A stretch of DNA of 64,000 nt, from assembly GCA_028564705.1 (NCBI GenBank), contig JAPXFQ010002904.1, positions 1,612,001-1,676,000 of the forward strand, given 5' to 3'. This DNA comes from Apricaphanius iberus (taxonomy: Eukaryota; Chordata; Actinopteri; Cyprinodontiformes; Aphaniidae). The notes below the pieces were generated by a model, which did no database searches, had not been told where the DNA came from, and was given only the letters and a program-made list of their open reading frames with translations. A program made the position numbers and the translations under genes. Position 1 is the first letter of the stretch; every line of letters begins with the position of its first letter. This document shows positions 13,901 to 25,000 of the stretch, piece by piece.

Positions 13901-14518
13901 CAAGCAGTGGAAAGTTGAGTGCAAGGAAAAAGTTAGGCAGAAAGAGTTTCTTAAATATAACAATAAAGCTGCATATTTGAGAAGAATTGTCCATTCTGGG
14001 GTTGGGGGAACAACAGACAACAGAGGCTGATGTAGATAGTTGTTTACGGGATTTGGCAGATGGAGGGTGCTTGCAAGTGTTATGAATCATTTACTCGGAT
14101 TTTAAGTGGAATTGCTGAAATAATTTAACTTGTCAATGATGTAAGAAATTATACAAAAATATCTAATTGAGAAAGAGTCTAATTAATTAAAATGAAACAT
14201 TCAGGTCTCTTCTGTGACTACGTTCTGAGGTACTCAGTCGTTTTAATCTGTTTGATTTGAAGCCCTAAAGAAACACAAGCTGACCGGCGACACGTCAGTG
14301 ATGACATACCGCGGCCACGGTGTTCTGCACACGCTCATCCGCTGCCGGTTCTCCCCGGAGTTCAGCACCGGGCAGAGGTTCATCTACTCCGGCTGCTCCA
14401 CGGGAAAAATCGTCAGTAAGTCCGGTTCCTACGTGCGTCTGGTGGCGTTTTGACATTCCAGCGGAAGAAACACTCCTTCGTAGCTTCACGTGGCTGACAT
14501 CTCGCTCCAATGTTATGT

Positions 14519-14551
<33 letters not shown>

Positions 14552-16134
14552 ATCCAGTCTACGATGTCCTGACCGGCACAGTGGTGTCCAGGCTGTCAGG
14601 TCACGACGCGTGTGTGAGGGATGTCAGCTGGCACCCATATGATGATAAAATCATCAGCAGCTCGGTGAGTTTTGTTAATGCACACAGGTAGAGCTGGGTG
14701 TCGATTAAAATTTCAAGATCCGATTTAATCAGATCTGTTTCAATTTGATATTGATATGGGCAAGTTTTTTTAGCTAGTACCATAATTACATGGCTTTAAT
14801 TCAGTGATTTAACACTTTGTGACAGTTTACCAGGAAAAAACCGTATTCACCTTTTCAGAACTAAGCTGTAAAATGACTTTTAATTTTAGCTGTAAAAATG
14901 GGGCGAACTGTGTCGGAACAATGAAAACGATTTTTGGAGTAGTTAATCGATTCTTTATCAACTTTTGTTTTTTTTTGTCTTGGGGGATCCTGCACATCAC
15001 ATCCAATGGAGGCAAATAAAATAAAAAAAAGCAGCTCATATTCTACCAAAAACTTTAGCAAAACTCTCACGTCTAACTATTCAGTTATGAGGAATAAACA
15101 GGAGCTTGTGTAAAACTGCCTAGAGCTGGACACTTTTACGGTTTGGTCGTTTCACAGTAGACTAAAGCTGTTTTCTTCATTAACAGTAGCATTTTCCTTA
15201 TAAAGACTGCGCTAATAATTCAATAAAATGGAATATTATTGAAAAGTTCTTTCAGTAACTCATTTTGCTTAAACACGTTATGTCATTTACACACAAACCG
15301 ATGTCTTAAAACCTTGAGTTTTGTTAATAATAATGATTTAGATATTGTCTGTTGAACATAACTGAGGCTTTAACAAAATATATTGTATTTAGTTAAAGCT
15401 ATAGTTAAGACGGGCGCCCCATGTGCAGAGTTTTTTCAGCCCTCGAAGCGGTCGTCCCGGATTTGACTCACATCTTGTGGACATTAGCCGAATGTCTCTT
15501 CCAAAACTTAAAAAGATTTGTAAAAAGTATTCTCAAATGTGAATAACGATGAATAAATATTGATTAAAAGTCTTGCCATATTCAACTGCAGTTTTTCTCC
15601 TTTTTCGAACCTTTTGTAGACATGTATGTGGAAACCCGCCTTTGGAAAAAAACCTGTTTGATGTCATACATAAAATCAAATATATTTGACAGAGATTTTG
15701 GTCGTTCAACTTTCTGCTTCTAACTATAACCGATTCAGATTTCTTATTCATAATAAAAATGATCATCAAAAACTATTTCTTTAGAGAGGTCAGAGTTTAG
15801 GGGGCTAAACACAAATGTAAGCTGCAAATTTTTTGTGGTATTGGAACGGTCTTTCTACCTAATAAACATGCTACTTTTGAACTTGTATTTCACATAAAGT
15901 ATCAAGAAAATACATCCAATTTTGTGGCTGCAACATGTAAAAAAATATGAACAATTCTAACAATTAGAAGTAACTTTTCAAAATCCTCTAAATGCCAAAA
16001 ACAACCTGTGGATTTCATATTAAATCATGTTTTATTTTTTTATATTGTGTCCACAGTGGGACGGAGCGGTGCGGATGTGGGAGCACAGACAAACCCATCC
16101 ACTGGAGGAAGAACGGGAGAGGGACAGAGACTGA
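1996..16134 (+). CDS. dcaf11: DDB1- and CUL4-associated factor 11 (WDR23), 14 coding exons
   Basis: Exons: 1996-2207, 4116-4243, 4471-4589, 4690-4754, 4910-5010, 5991-6137, 11744-11798, 12106-12174, 12352-12409, 13095-13280, 13411-13564, 14263-14415, 14558-14664 and 16057-16134. All junctions are GT/AG with consistent phase, giving 543 aa (human about 546). The N-terminus is a Ser/Gly-rich, low-complexity stretch, then DVDLAEVLAYLLRR and AWDGRLGDRYNPP, both hallmarks of DCAF11. A WD40 propeller follows, with WDxR boxes in KVWDRR (exon 10) and KLWDVR (exon 11) of the type that bind DDB1. The protein is known as a substrate receptor of CUL4-DDB1 E3 ligase, including for NRF2-family factors. The N-terminal serine run is encoded by an AGC repeat. 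A splice acceptor ending at 1982 indicates a 5' UTR intron. Identity is near certain; individual exon edges are read by eye. Confidence 0.96.
2491..2612. repeat. Copy 1 of a 122-bp direct repeat in dcaf11 intron 1
   Basis: This segment recurs at 2835-2956 with only three substitutions seen. It is not a simple repeat and I do not recognise the family. The near identity suggests a recent local duplication. Confidence 0.85.
2835..2956. repeat. Copy 2 of the 122-bp direct repeat in dcaf11 intron 1
   Basis: Same orientation as 2491-2612, offset by 344 bp. The differences are T/C, A/G and A/G, all transitions. Confidence 0.85.
3330..3480 (-). mobile_element. Tc1/mariner-like remnant
   Basis: The stretch CCAGATTCTCCCACCTGAGC...CTCCTCCAGAGTTACC...CTGATTAATGCTCTTCTTGTC matches the reverse complement of the transposase region of a very common fish Tc1-like family. 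It is short, degenerate and intronic in dcaf11. Confidence 0.55.
7640..8275 (+). repeat. Dispersed repeat shared (inverted) with 18500-19080
   Basis: The segments around 7945-8000, 8030-8070 and 8250-8275 of dcaf11 intron 6 reappear as reverse complement near 18840-18905, 18725-18765 and 18520-18548. The order is preserved, so these are two inserted copies of one element of roughly 0.4-0.6 kb. The class is unrecognised; no transposase or RT coding is visible. Confidence 0.6.
8300..9010 (+). pseudogene. Rex1/L2-type non-LTR reverse-transcriptase remnant
   Basis: Several frames together read FADD-like 'TAVFRLSRGGDETAY', then 'LLGLFYRSTVDTVLKYCIT' and 'PLPSLVEVASG'. This pattern is typical of the C-terminal half of fish CR1/L2/Rex LINE reverse transcriptases. 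Multiple frameshifts and stops show it is dead. It lies in dcaf11 intron 6. A short overlapping cruciform sits inside it at 8562-8604. Confidence 0.7.
9130..9600. repeat. Possible solo LTR-like sequence
   Basis: About 470 bp of base composition unlike its surroundings. It contains pyrimidine-rich tracts, a duplicated GAGATAAAACT motif and an AATAAA at about 9515, followed by a GC-richer end, as in some LTRs. I could not define matching terminal TG/CA ends or a target duplication, so the class is a guess. Confidence 0.2.
14518..14552 (+). repeat. (TC)n(TG)n microsatellite at the dcaf11 exon 13 acceptor
   Basis: About eight TC units followed by about eight TG units end five bases before the exon 13 splice-acceptor AG (exon starts at 14558). 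The repeat therefore forms the polypyrimidine/UG tract of that acceptor in the transcript. Confidence 0.9.
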
Positions 16135-16351
16135 GATGAGGGAAGAGATGGTGGAAGGCAAAGCGGCTGCAGGGAGCTTGGAAACTCTGATGGACTGTGA
16201 CAGACTCTAGTCCCTTTTTAATTCAATGCTGGATATTGTTTATCACAACATTTCTTTGGAAGAGCTAAGTGCCCTCACCGTAATAAGATTTGAACAAAGA
16301 GGGACGGCCCCTTGTTTGTCGTTGGATCTTTGTCCCCTTTGTCTTGTGCAG

Positions 16352-16357
16352 AATAAA
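16352..16357 (+). terminator. dcaf11: dcaf11 candidate poly(A) signal
   Basis: First AATAAA downstream of the dcaf11 stop at 16134, followed by a T-rich stretch. A second AATAAA lies near 16668. Either would give a short 3' UTR. Confidence 0.55.
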
Positions 16358-17067
16358 TCAGCTTCTTGACTTAACCTGAGCACAAAATGTGCTGCAAAGT
16401 GTTGCAGTCAGAGTGATATTAAGATGTAATAAGTTAGGTTTGTTAAGCTAGACATGTTGGATATTGCAAGGAGAAAATGATGATTCTATATACATGTATA
16501 GTATTTTAATGAATGTGCATTTGGGGGGAACTTGGACAGATGCCCGTCTGACTTGGCATCAGTTTTCATTTTTGCTGTCATAGGTAACGCAACTTGGGCC
16601 CCAAGGTTTATTCTCTAGATGTCCAAAGCCCCACCTGATTATATATTTTTCTCTTCACTGGTCTGCAATAAATGGCTCCTCGGGTGTCACGCAAGGAGAT
16701 GGGCACCAGATCAATAATTATTTTACAGAAGATTTCTTTTTAAGAGTGAGGTTTTGTTGGGCAGTATAAACCGGTGATATGTCTGAGATTTAAATATGTG
16801 TGATCTTGTGTTAAAATCTGAACTGGGGGATGTGCTCATGGTAAATATCTTACACACTGATCTGTATATGCAATTTTCCGTTTGTTTATAAACTCATTCA
16901 AGTCTCACTTTCAGACAGTTGTTTTAAAGTGTCGACAAAACGGGAAACTTCTTTAATTGTATCACAAAATACAGTCTCGTTTTGCTGTTAAACATTACTT
17001 CTTAGGTGCAACTGGTAGTAGCTGTTCCATGCTTTAAGCTGGTTGTCTTCAAGCATGGTCCTCAAGA

Positions 17068-17300
17068 GCTATTCAATTAATTTTATTCATAGAGCGCAAC
17101 AACGCACTTCATCTACAGGCACTTTACAGTTCATTTCAATCCAATCATCCCCACATTCCAATCAGTTGAAAAGTTGTCTAAGTGTGGCAATGTGAACAAC
17201 ATGGGCCCAGGTCGGATTCAATCCAACAACTCCCAGGTGAGAGTCATGCACGCTAACCAGTCAGCCAAAGGGATATCCCTGTAGCCAAGCAGCCAGGGTG
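17068..17300 (-). repeat. SINE-like element with tRNA-type A and B boxes
   Basis: On the minus strand the order is TGGCTGACTGG (A-box-like), then GGATTGAATCC (B-box-like) about 40 bases later. The 3' part reads like a fish retroposon tail (reverse complement of CAATTTTATTCATAGAGCGC...GGCACTTTACAG). This architecture suggests a tRNA-derived SINE. It is intergenic between dcaf11 and fitm1. Confidence 0.5.
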
Positions 17301-18499
17301 CATCATCACTTGGAGCCACAATGACAGGACCCCTCACAATGTCACATAAGGAAACCAGCGGATTACATCAAGTCGTCAACTTGCAACATTCACTCCTCCA
17401 GAACGAACGTATAGCGAACCCTTACGTTATGGGATTTTATGAGTCAATTCTTTTAAAAATGAAAATCATTTGCATCCTCCCGAACATGACACCTTCTCTC
17501 ACAGTAAGTGAGGCAGTATCGGAGGCACTAATAATAATCAAAATGACTAGCCTCATCTAAATGTGCGAAAATATGCAGCTTTTTCACTAAAATGAGCTAA
17601 AAGGGAAAGCAGGGAGAGCAGAGTCTACTCAGGGACTGATTACAGAGGCAGCAACTCTGAATACAGATTTTGAAATTGTTGAAATTGATGTGTTGTAAAG
17701 AATAGATTTGGAGATGTGCACTCGTGCTAAAATAAATCTACATTGCGAAGGAATTAACCCTTATTTGCACTGCACTGGAAATATTTTTAAAAAATGCTGT
17801 GCACAGAATTACAAGACTTTACAGAACAGCGCACTATTGTAGTCTTAATATGTAAGGTTATAATTACAGATTGAGAAGTGGGCCATTCTGAGGAAAGAAA
17901 CTCCAGGGCTCAAAATGAGTCCCACTCCAGCCCTGTCTGAAAGAAATACAGTGAAGAATGATTGGAGATTTTTTTTTTAACTATGAGACTCTGACTGACC
18001 ACAAATTCTGCTTTCTTCTGTGTGCGTGTTCCTGTTTGTGTCCTGTGTTTGTGTGTGGCAGAAGCATGAATCTGCCTGTGTTCGGTGTCTCAATGAAGAG
18101 AGGATTTATGATAATGATTTTCTTAAAAAGACAGAGGATAATACCCCAATCAGGAGCAAGATAATTGGGGAAAAATACTGCTCTTGATTTGGGGTTTGAA
18201 GATTACCAAAGTCACTCTTTAAATTGTATTGTCTAATTGAATTTTGGGGTTTACTTGGATTTTTGGCTAATTATAATATAATTATGAGTCCACCAGGTGA
18301 GTTTCATAGTATAATGGCTTTATACTGTAATGGCAGGAAAAATAGTTGTTTCATTTTATTACATAATTATACATAGAGTCTGATTAGGTTAGACGGTTTT
18401 ATCTATAGATTGGAGGCTCTGGTCTTTTGCATCAGAACTAAAGACCTTAAATAATGTATATTTAAACATGGAATTGCTCTAACAAGTAAGAGTAGCTGA

Positions 18500-19080
18500 T
18501 TGATTCCCTCTCACATGAACAGACTGATCTGAAGACAATCTAACTGCTGATCCATAACTTCCTAAATAAACTCTCCCATTTCATGTAGATTGGCTCATTT
18601 ACCTAGCTACCGAATTTGATTATGATTGCTTGATGTTTGGAGTAGCATCAAGGTAATCTAAACCATACTCAAGTGAATTGATTCTACCTAATCGTTTAAA
18701 CCTAATCTACTCATTAATCCTTTGAATTAGCTCACATATGTTTAAACTTGCACGCTCTAACACTTAAGGAATTATCTTCCGAGGATCACATCAGGGGACT
18801 TTAAGAAATGTGGGCCTCCAGTTGGATGACCACTCCCCTTCCAAGGGGACTCATCAGTGGCCACAGCTCATTGGACACTGAGGCTGAGGAGGACCAGAGG
18901 TGGGCCATTGGTTTCACAAGGTGGAACAACCACCAACATTAGTACAAATTTCAACACAGAGTCCAGATGAGCCCAGTAGACCCCTTAGATGTACTTATAG
19001 AGGCTACATAACATCTCTCTCTGTTGGTCCTGAGTCCAGATGACAAGAAGAGAAGGTTTTTGGGTTTTTTTTAGTACTGA
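18500..19080 (-). repeat. Inverted second copy of the 7640-8275 repeat
   Basis: Reverse-complement similarity to the dcaf11 intron 6 copy, in matching order. It includes ACAGACTGATCTGAAGACAA near 18522 and CCTCAGTGTCC-type blocks near 18875. Family unknown. Confidence 0.55.
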
Positions 19081-19242
19081 CAAGTGAAATCTCAACAAAG
19101 TCTTCTGAATGGACAATCCTTTGCAACTTTAGCACTTTGAAGGGTCATGGCCAGCATGAATGCTGTCTCGTTATAAATTGATTGTTTGATCATTGCATTG
19201 TTTTTGTAATAGCATCATGAAATGTTCCCTTTATGTTTGAGC

Positions 19243-19672
19243 AGCCGATTCGGGTGTTGTCAATCCATTAAATGGATTGACAACACCATTATTAGCGGTT
19301 ATTAGCTCTCATTAAATGCCGCCAGACTGTGCTCTCACTACTTACTAGTAGGTTATCTAGCCTTCTTATCGCTGATAACAGCCAACCGTCTGCACGTGTC
19401 AAAAATACTTTGTTAGAGTAGCATATCGTAACTGAAGTTATCTAACCAATTTTAACCAACCCACAAGTTTTATGTCCTAACCTTAACCTAACCTTACTTT
19501 TTTAAATGCCTAAACCTAAACCTAATTTGAAGAGTTTTTAAACACCAAACGGAAAAGTATGTTTCAGTAGGTAGAGAGGGCACAGTCTGACAGCATTTAA
19601 TGGGAGTGATAGCAGCTAATAACGGCCATTTAATGGCTGGTCACATCCGAAACGGGTGGTTTGGGTAATGGT
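19243..19672. mobile_element. Imperfect foldback/MITE-like element
   Basis: The two ends are imperfect inverted repeats. The left arm contains ATTCGGGTGTTGTCAATCC...CATTAAATG; the right arm, reverse-complemented, reads TTTCGGATGTGACCAGCC...CATTAAATG. Sub-blocks with GACTGTGC and TTATTAGC recur in both. Inside the left arm is a perfect 17-bp-arm palindrome at 19253-19287. There is no ORF, so it would be non-autonomous. Outer ends are approximate and no target duplication was confirmed. Confidence 0.5.
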
Positions 19673-22022
19673 ATAGCTTGTGTTTAAGAAGAAGAAGAAG
19701 CTATTTTCTCCACAACAGGTTTTCAGTTAAAATGAAAAGTTATAAATAAATGGTCACACAGAACAGGGTTATGTGGAAGTACTATTCTTTCTTCACATTC
19801 AATGTCGTATGTCAGTAAAAGCTCTAAAGTATGTTGCCTGGAGTGTGTGGGTCGCTGTAATTTTTTTTTTTGTCAAACCAATTGTGTCTTAGATAGCATT
19901 AAAGGTGCATTCAGGCTATCACTTACAACTTCAGCGTGAATATTAAAAACACTATCAGGACCTCAAAAGTATTTAATACTAAATCAGATTTTTTTTTAGA
20001 AAAATCAAAATGTATGAATGAATGAATGAAATAATTACATAAGAATTGTTGCTACTTCTCGCGACGTACTTTGAGTAATGTGAAAATAACTGGAAGGACC
20101 TGACTCATTTAGACTGACATTATTTTCTTTCTGCACCCATGTTTCTATGAGAAAACAAATCAATCTGTATCATCAACTAAATCAAAACAAAATCATTGAG
20201 GAGCGAGCTCCTTTGTTCTTTTATATACTTTTGGACCATTCCTTACCATTTTTATTGCAGGAAGCCTTTCAGACTTTGGTGGAATGAATAACATGAAAAA
20301 AAAACGAGAAAGTTCTGTCAGTTCAGCAAGTGAACTAGTCCTCTGTTGCTCGTTTACATGTCCGGTCAATAACTGGCACATTGTGTGAAAGCATGGTGAC
20401 GCACCATGGCTATCTGAGGATGCTCATTCAGTGATAAACTAATCTTCCATCATTTCTCTTGCAAAACACTCTTTTAGGTTGGACAAAACTGGGCAGAACA
20501 ATTCCAAAGAGGTTCTAAACAAAGGAACCAGAAGGCTGGGGCTCACACATGGCAGCTTTCATGTAAGAACTGCCAGTGCCTACAAAGTAAAAAGAATGTA
20601 ATCAGTCTTTCGCATAGTATAAACTTTTCATTATGCATAGGTGCAGAGACACGCAACGCCATTATCTGTCGATGCAAGGGCTGTCTGTGACTTACGCAAG
20701 CACGAACAGAGTTGAGCCCAATTTTTAACTATCTATTGAATCAAACGGGGAGCCTATATCTGTAATCAGCCCAACATCAGCCTAAGATCATTGCACTGGA
20801 ACACCTCTATTATATAGGTAGTCAATGCAGTTTTTGGGCACTAGATGCTTTTTAATGCAAGACCAGTTTATCTAATATGATTTTTTGACGATTTTGAACA
20901 CAAAGTGTAGAGAACAACAAGACAGACCGCTGTGTTTGTCACCATGCGTTTTTAGATTATTAAATGACCTGCAATTCTAGTAAAAAGCTTTCCAGCTCAA
21001 TCAAAGGACATAAACCTTCACTCAGACATTTCCCTGTCTTGAAAATCTAATTTGTCCGATTTTATAATATTGAAATGCATACAGCTTGTTTAGCGAGGGC
21101 TGCTAGAAATGCATCAAAGAACAGACAACAGGTCAATGCAGTAACCACAGTAAAGAGGTCTGAAGGACACTGTAGTGACAGCCATGCTAGCTTACTAAAT
21201 TTAGACAGAGATTCTTTGGCAGGGCTGTTTTATTTACGCTTATTGTTCGGGCAAAATTAATCTGAATCGTATAAAACCCCACCAAATTCGTTTTTTCTTT
21301 AAAGGTCTAAAACATGCTCGGCTATCAAAGACTGAATCTGTAAGCTTTCTGTGGGATAAGCGGGACCAGCTGACCCCGTTTATAGCACAAGAATCTGAAG
21401 GAAGGAATGAAACTGGTCAGTTTTTGGCTCGGAGTTAAAACGACTTAAAGGGGCTGTGGCCTGATGAACCGCCTTAAAAATAAAACGGGCTGATAACATT
21501 CATAACATGGTGGGAAATGCTGCCGTTTGTTGGACCAAATGCAGGCCTGCAGCGCATTTAACTTAAAATAGCTTTTCTTCCAACAGCCAATGCTATTAGC
21601 GGACAGAAATGAGAGGAGAATCTAAAAAAGAAGCCACATCATCAATGTCAGTGTAATTCTTTTAAATTTGATGGCAAACATAAAAATATAAGAAACTGTC
21701 TGTAAATCAAGGAGTCTTTTTAGTTTTCTAAGCCGCAACACACACAAAAAAAACGGGTGTTCGACTACTGCTCTGAAAAAAATAATAGGATCATTTGCAG
21801 CAGCATGTATGAGCACTTCTCCTATTTCAGTCTGTGTTCAGATGGGGGTGGGGGATTTTGAGAGTAAAGGGGACAGAGGTGTTGTATTTTTGTATACCAT
21901 GTGGTGTGCTGCATGCCTGACGGCCCCAGAGTGGGACTGGTGTGCCTTCTACAGACAAAAGAGAGACACCAACAGGACAACAGCTTGTTGAAACAGCAAC
22001 ACAATTTAAACAATCAACTTAC

Positions 22023-25000
22023 ATGGATCCAAAGACTGAAAACTTCCCAAATAGCTTCACAGCAGAGATCAACTTGAAAAAGCTGGAGAAGATAGCTGCA
22101 GAGCTTATTCTCCCTGGCAGATTCCTCCTCAGACCGCTGAATGCTGCTCTGGAGTTCGTTACCAACCTATTGGCCTGGATTTTGGGATGCAGCCTGGTCC
22201 AGAGGCATTTTCACCTCATGTTGTCAGGAATGGTCCTCTTTGGGCCTCTGCTGAGTTTCTGGGTATCCAGGTACAGCATCTTCGTTAACGGCAACCACTA
22301 CCTGTACAGGTAAGAGCCTTCAACAGCAAGGTGGTTAACTCCACTGTGAGCTCTTTATGTGGACTGTTGTGTGAGAAATGTTTACATGAAAACTGTTCTG
22401 ATTGGAAAGCAAATCATTAAATAACAGGAAAAAGGCTTGATGCATAAAATTTGATGACATTGAATGAAATATGACAAAAAAACCCTACTCACTCAAGGGT
22501 TTATAATAAACAAAAAATGTAATCCGATAGTTGTGCAGTTATGAGGAATACTGTGAACATTGAGTAACTCAACTGTATTTAAATTGGCTTTTAATTCAAA
22601 AACTTATAAAGGAGCTACAACTAATTGTTTTAGACATTATACAGAAGAACCGTGAACTTTGATTGCCCTAGAATGAGGAAAACATACGGAGAAGTGCAGA
22701 ATATGACAGACAGCTAAATTAAATGAGGCCAAAAGCTTCAAAAGAAATGGAAACCCAAACCAGAATGATGTAGTAGAAAACTGGAAACTAGCATTCTAAT
22801 AGAACATAAAACAGCCACAAATGAAAAGACTTGTCAGTGATTAGCTCCAGGGGGATCCGATTAGAACATGCTTATACGAAGCCAAGCTATCAGCTAGAAA
22901 GAGGTTACCATTTGCCAAGGAACACATTGACTGGCGAAAGAGAAATGTAGCATTGTAGCATTGTGGCCTGATGAAAAGAACATAGTTCTGGTTGAGCCTA
23001 GGGCCTCGCATGACATGAACGCTCTTGTTTATCTCAGATCTTCTGGCTCTTAGGACTAATTAAGATTGGCCGTCTTCTTTTGGGAAGAGAGAAGATTTAG
23101 AAAGAAGCAAAAACGATCTGTCGTCCTGAGATAGTGATGTGCAAGGGACATTTTTGTTCAGCTAGATAGAAAATAAAGGCAGAAAAATGCAGAGAGAATC
23201 CTGGTTAGGACAAAATCTCAACTCTGCTGTCCTATTTTGCACTCTATTCTAACATTTCTGTATTTCTGCACACATCTCAGTATTTCCTATCACATGCGGG
23301 GTCCCCCAGGGCTCCATCTTAGGGCCCCTCCTATTTAGCATCTACATGCGCCCATTTATGGGGCGCCAAGTGTAAAATTTTCGTTATTGAGTAGAAACGC
23401 ACTTTTTTTTAACATTTAGCTTCATTTTTCCACATTTAGCACACTTTCATAAATTTAGGAAGAAAATGTTTCTAAAATTCAACATTTACCAGCATATTTA
23501 CATTTTAAAAATCTAAATTCTAAATATTATTTTGAAATGTAACATGTTAAATCTAAATGTTATATCTAAATCTAAATGTTAAATCTAAATCTTAAATCTA
23601 AATGTTAAATCTAAATCTAAATATTATATGTTTAGATTTAGTTTTAACATTTAGATTTAGATTTAACATATAGATTTAACATTTAGATTTAGATTTAACA
23701 TTTAGATTTAACATTTAGATTTAACATTTAGATTTAACATGTTACATTTCGAAATAATATTTAGAATTTAGATTATTAAAATGTAAATATGCTGGTAAAT
23801 GTTGAATTTTAGAAAAATTTTCTTCCTAAATTTATGAAAGTGTGCTAAATGTGGAAAAATGAAGCTAAATGTTAAAAAAAAGTGCGTTTCTACTAAATAA
23901 CGAAAATTTTACACTTGGCGCCCCATACCCATTAAGCCAGATTATAACCACCAATAATTTTAACTACAATAACTATGCTGATGACACTCCGCTTTATATC
24001 TCAATGTCACCAGGTGATGTTGAACCCGTCCAAATCCTCAATAAATGCATTGAGCAAATTAACATCTGTACGTCCCATAATTTCCTCCAACTGAACAAAA
24101 ACAAGACTGAAGTACTTACCTTCGGACCCAAAAAAGTTTGATTAAATATCAGTTATCAGCTTAAACAGATCCAACTAGAAACTACCAACCAGGCCGGAAA
24201 TCTAGGTGTAATAAAGGACTCAGACCTGAACCTCCAGGGTTACATAAAGGCAATAACAAAGTCAGCTTTCTATCATCTGCGGAGCATTTCTAGGATTAAA
24301 GGACTGAGGAAACAAGGAGACCCAGAAAAACTCATCCAAGCATTTATCTGTCACCGCTTTGATTACTGTAACAGTATCTTCACAGGTCTGCCTAAAAAAT
24401 TTGACATCTGCAGCTGATCCAGAACACTGCTACTTGTGTTCTCACCGAAACCAGGAAAGTAGAACACATCACCCCAGTTCTATAAAGTCCTTACACTAGC
24501 TCTCTGTAGCTCAGAGGATAGACTTCAAAGTGCTTTTTTTAAGTCTATAAATCATTAAATGGATTAGCACCAGAGTACATTAGCGATCTGCTATCGAGAT
24601 TCAAACAATCCAGATCACTCAGGTCCTCCAGCTCTAGTCTACTGATCGTCTCTAAGAGCAGAACCAAACGAGAAGCAGCTTTCAGGTTATGCTCCCCACA
24701 TCTGGAAGAAACTCCCGGATGAATGCAAAACTGCAGAGACACTGAACTCTGTTAAATCTAAAATAAAAATTTACCTATTTAGACGTGCTTATGAGTAACT
24801 GATAACATTATTCCTAAATTGTTGTTTGTAATTAAATGCTATTGTTTTATAAATGTTTGTTTATGGTTTCTCTTATTGATTTTATGTTTTAATTTTCACA
24901 TTTCTGTGATCATGTAAAGCACCTTGAATTGCCTTGTGTTGAAACTCTGCTATATAAATAAAATTGCCTTGCATTGCTTCATACTACATTCCCATATTGT

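Larger units (their letters stand above)
16210..22022. other. Spacer between dcaf11 and fitm1
   Basis: Apart from the SINE-like element, the inverted repeat copy and the foldback element listed separately, I see no gene. Open frames here (for example 17321-17560, 17958-18164) lack recognisable protein sequence. Confidence 0.6.

Noticed and set aside
17180..17290. tRNA-like A and B boxes suggesting a tRNA gene
   Set aside because: The sequence does not fold into a complete cloverleaf by eye and continues into a retroposon-type tail, so a SINE is more likely.
23540..23750. Regularly spaced short repeats that superficially resemble a CRISPR array
   Set aside because: Repeats are in both orientations with no unique spacers, inside a foldback transposon in a vertebrate intron.
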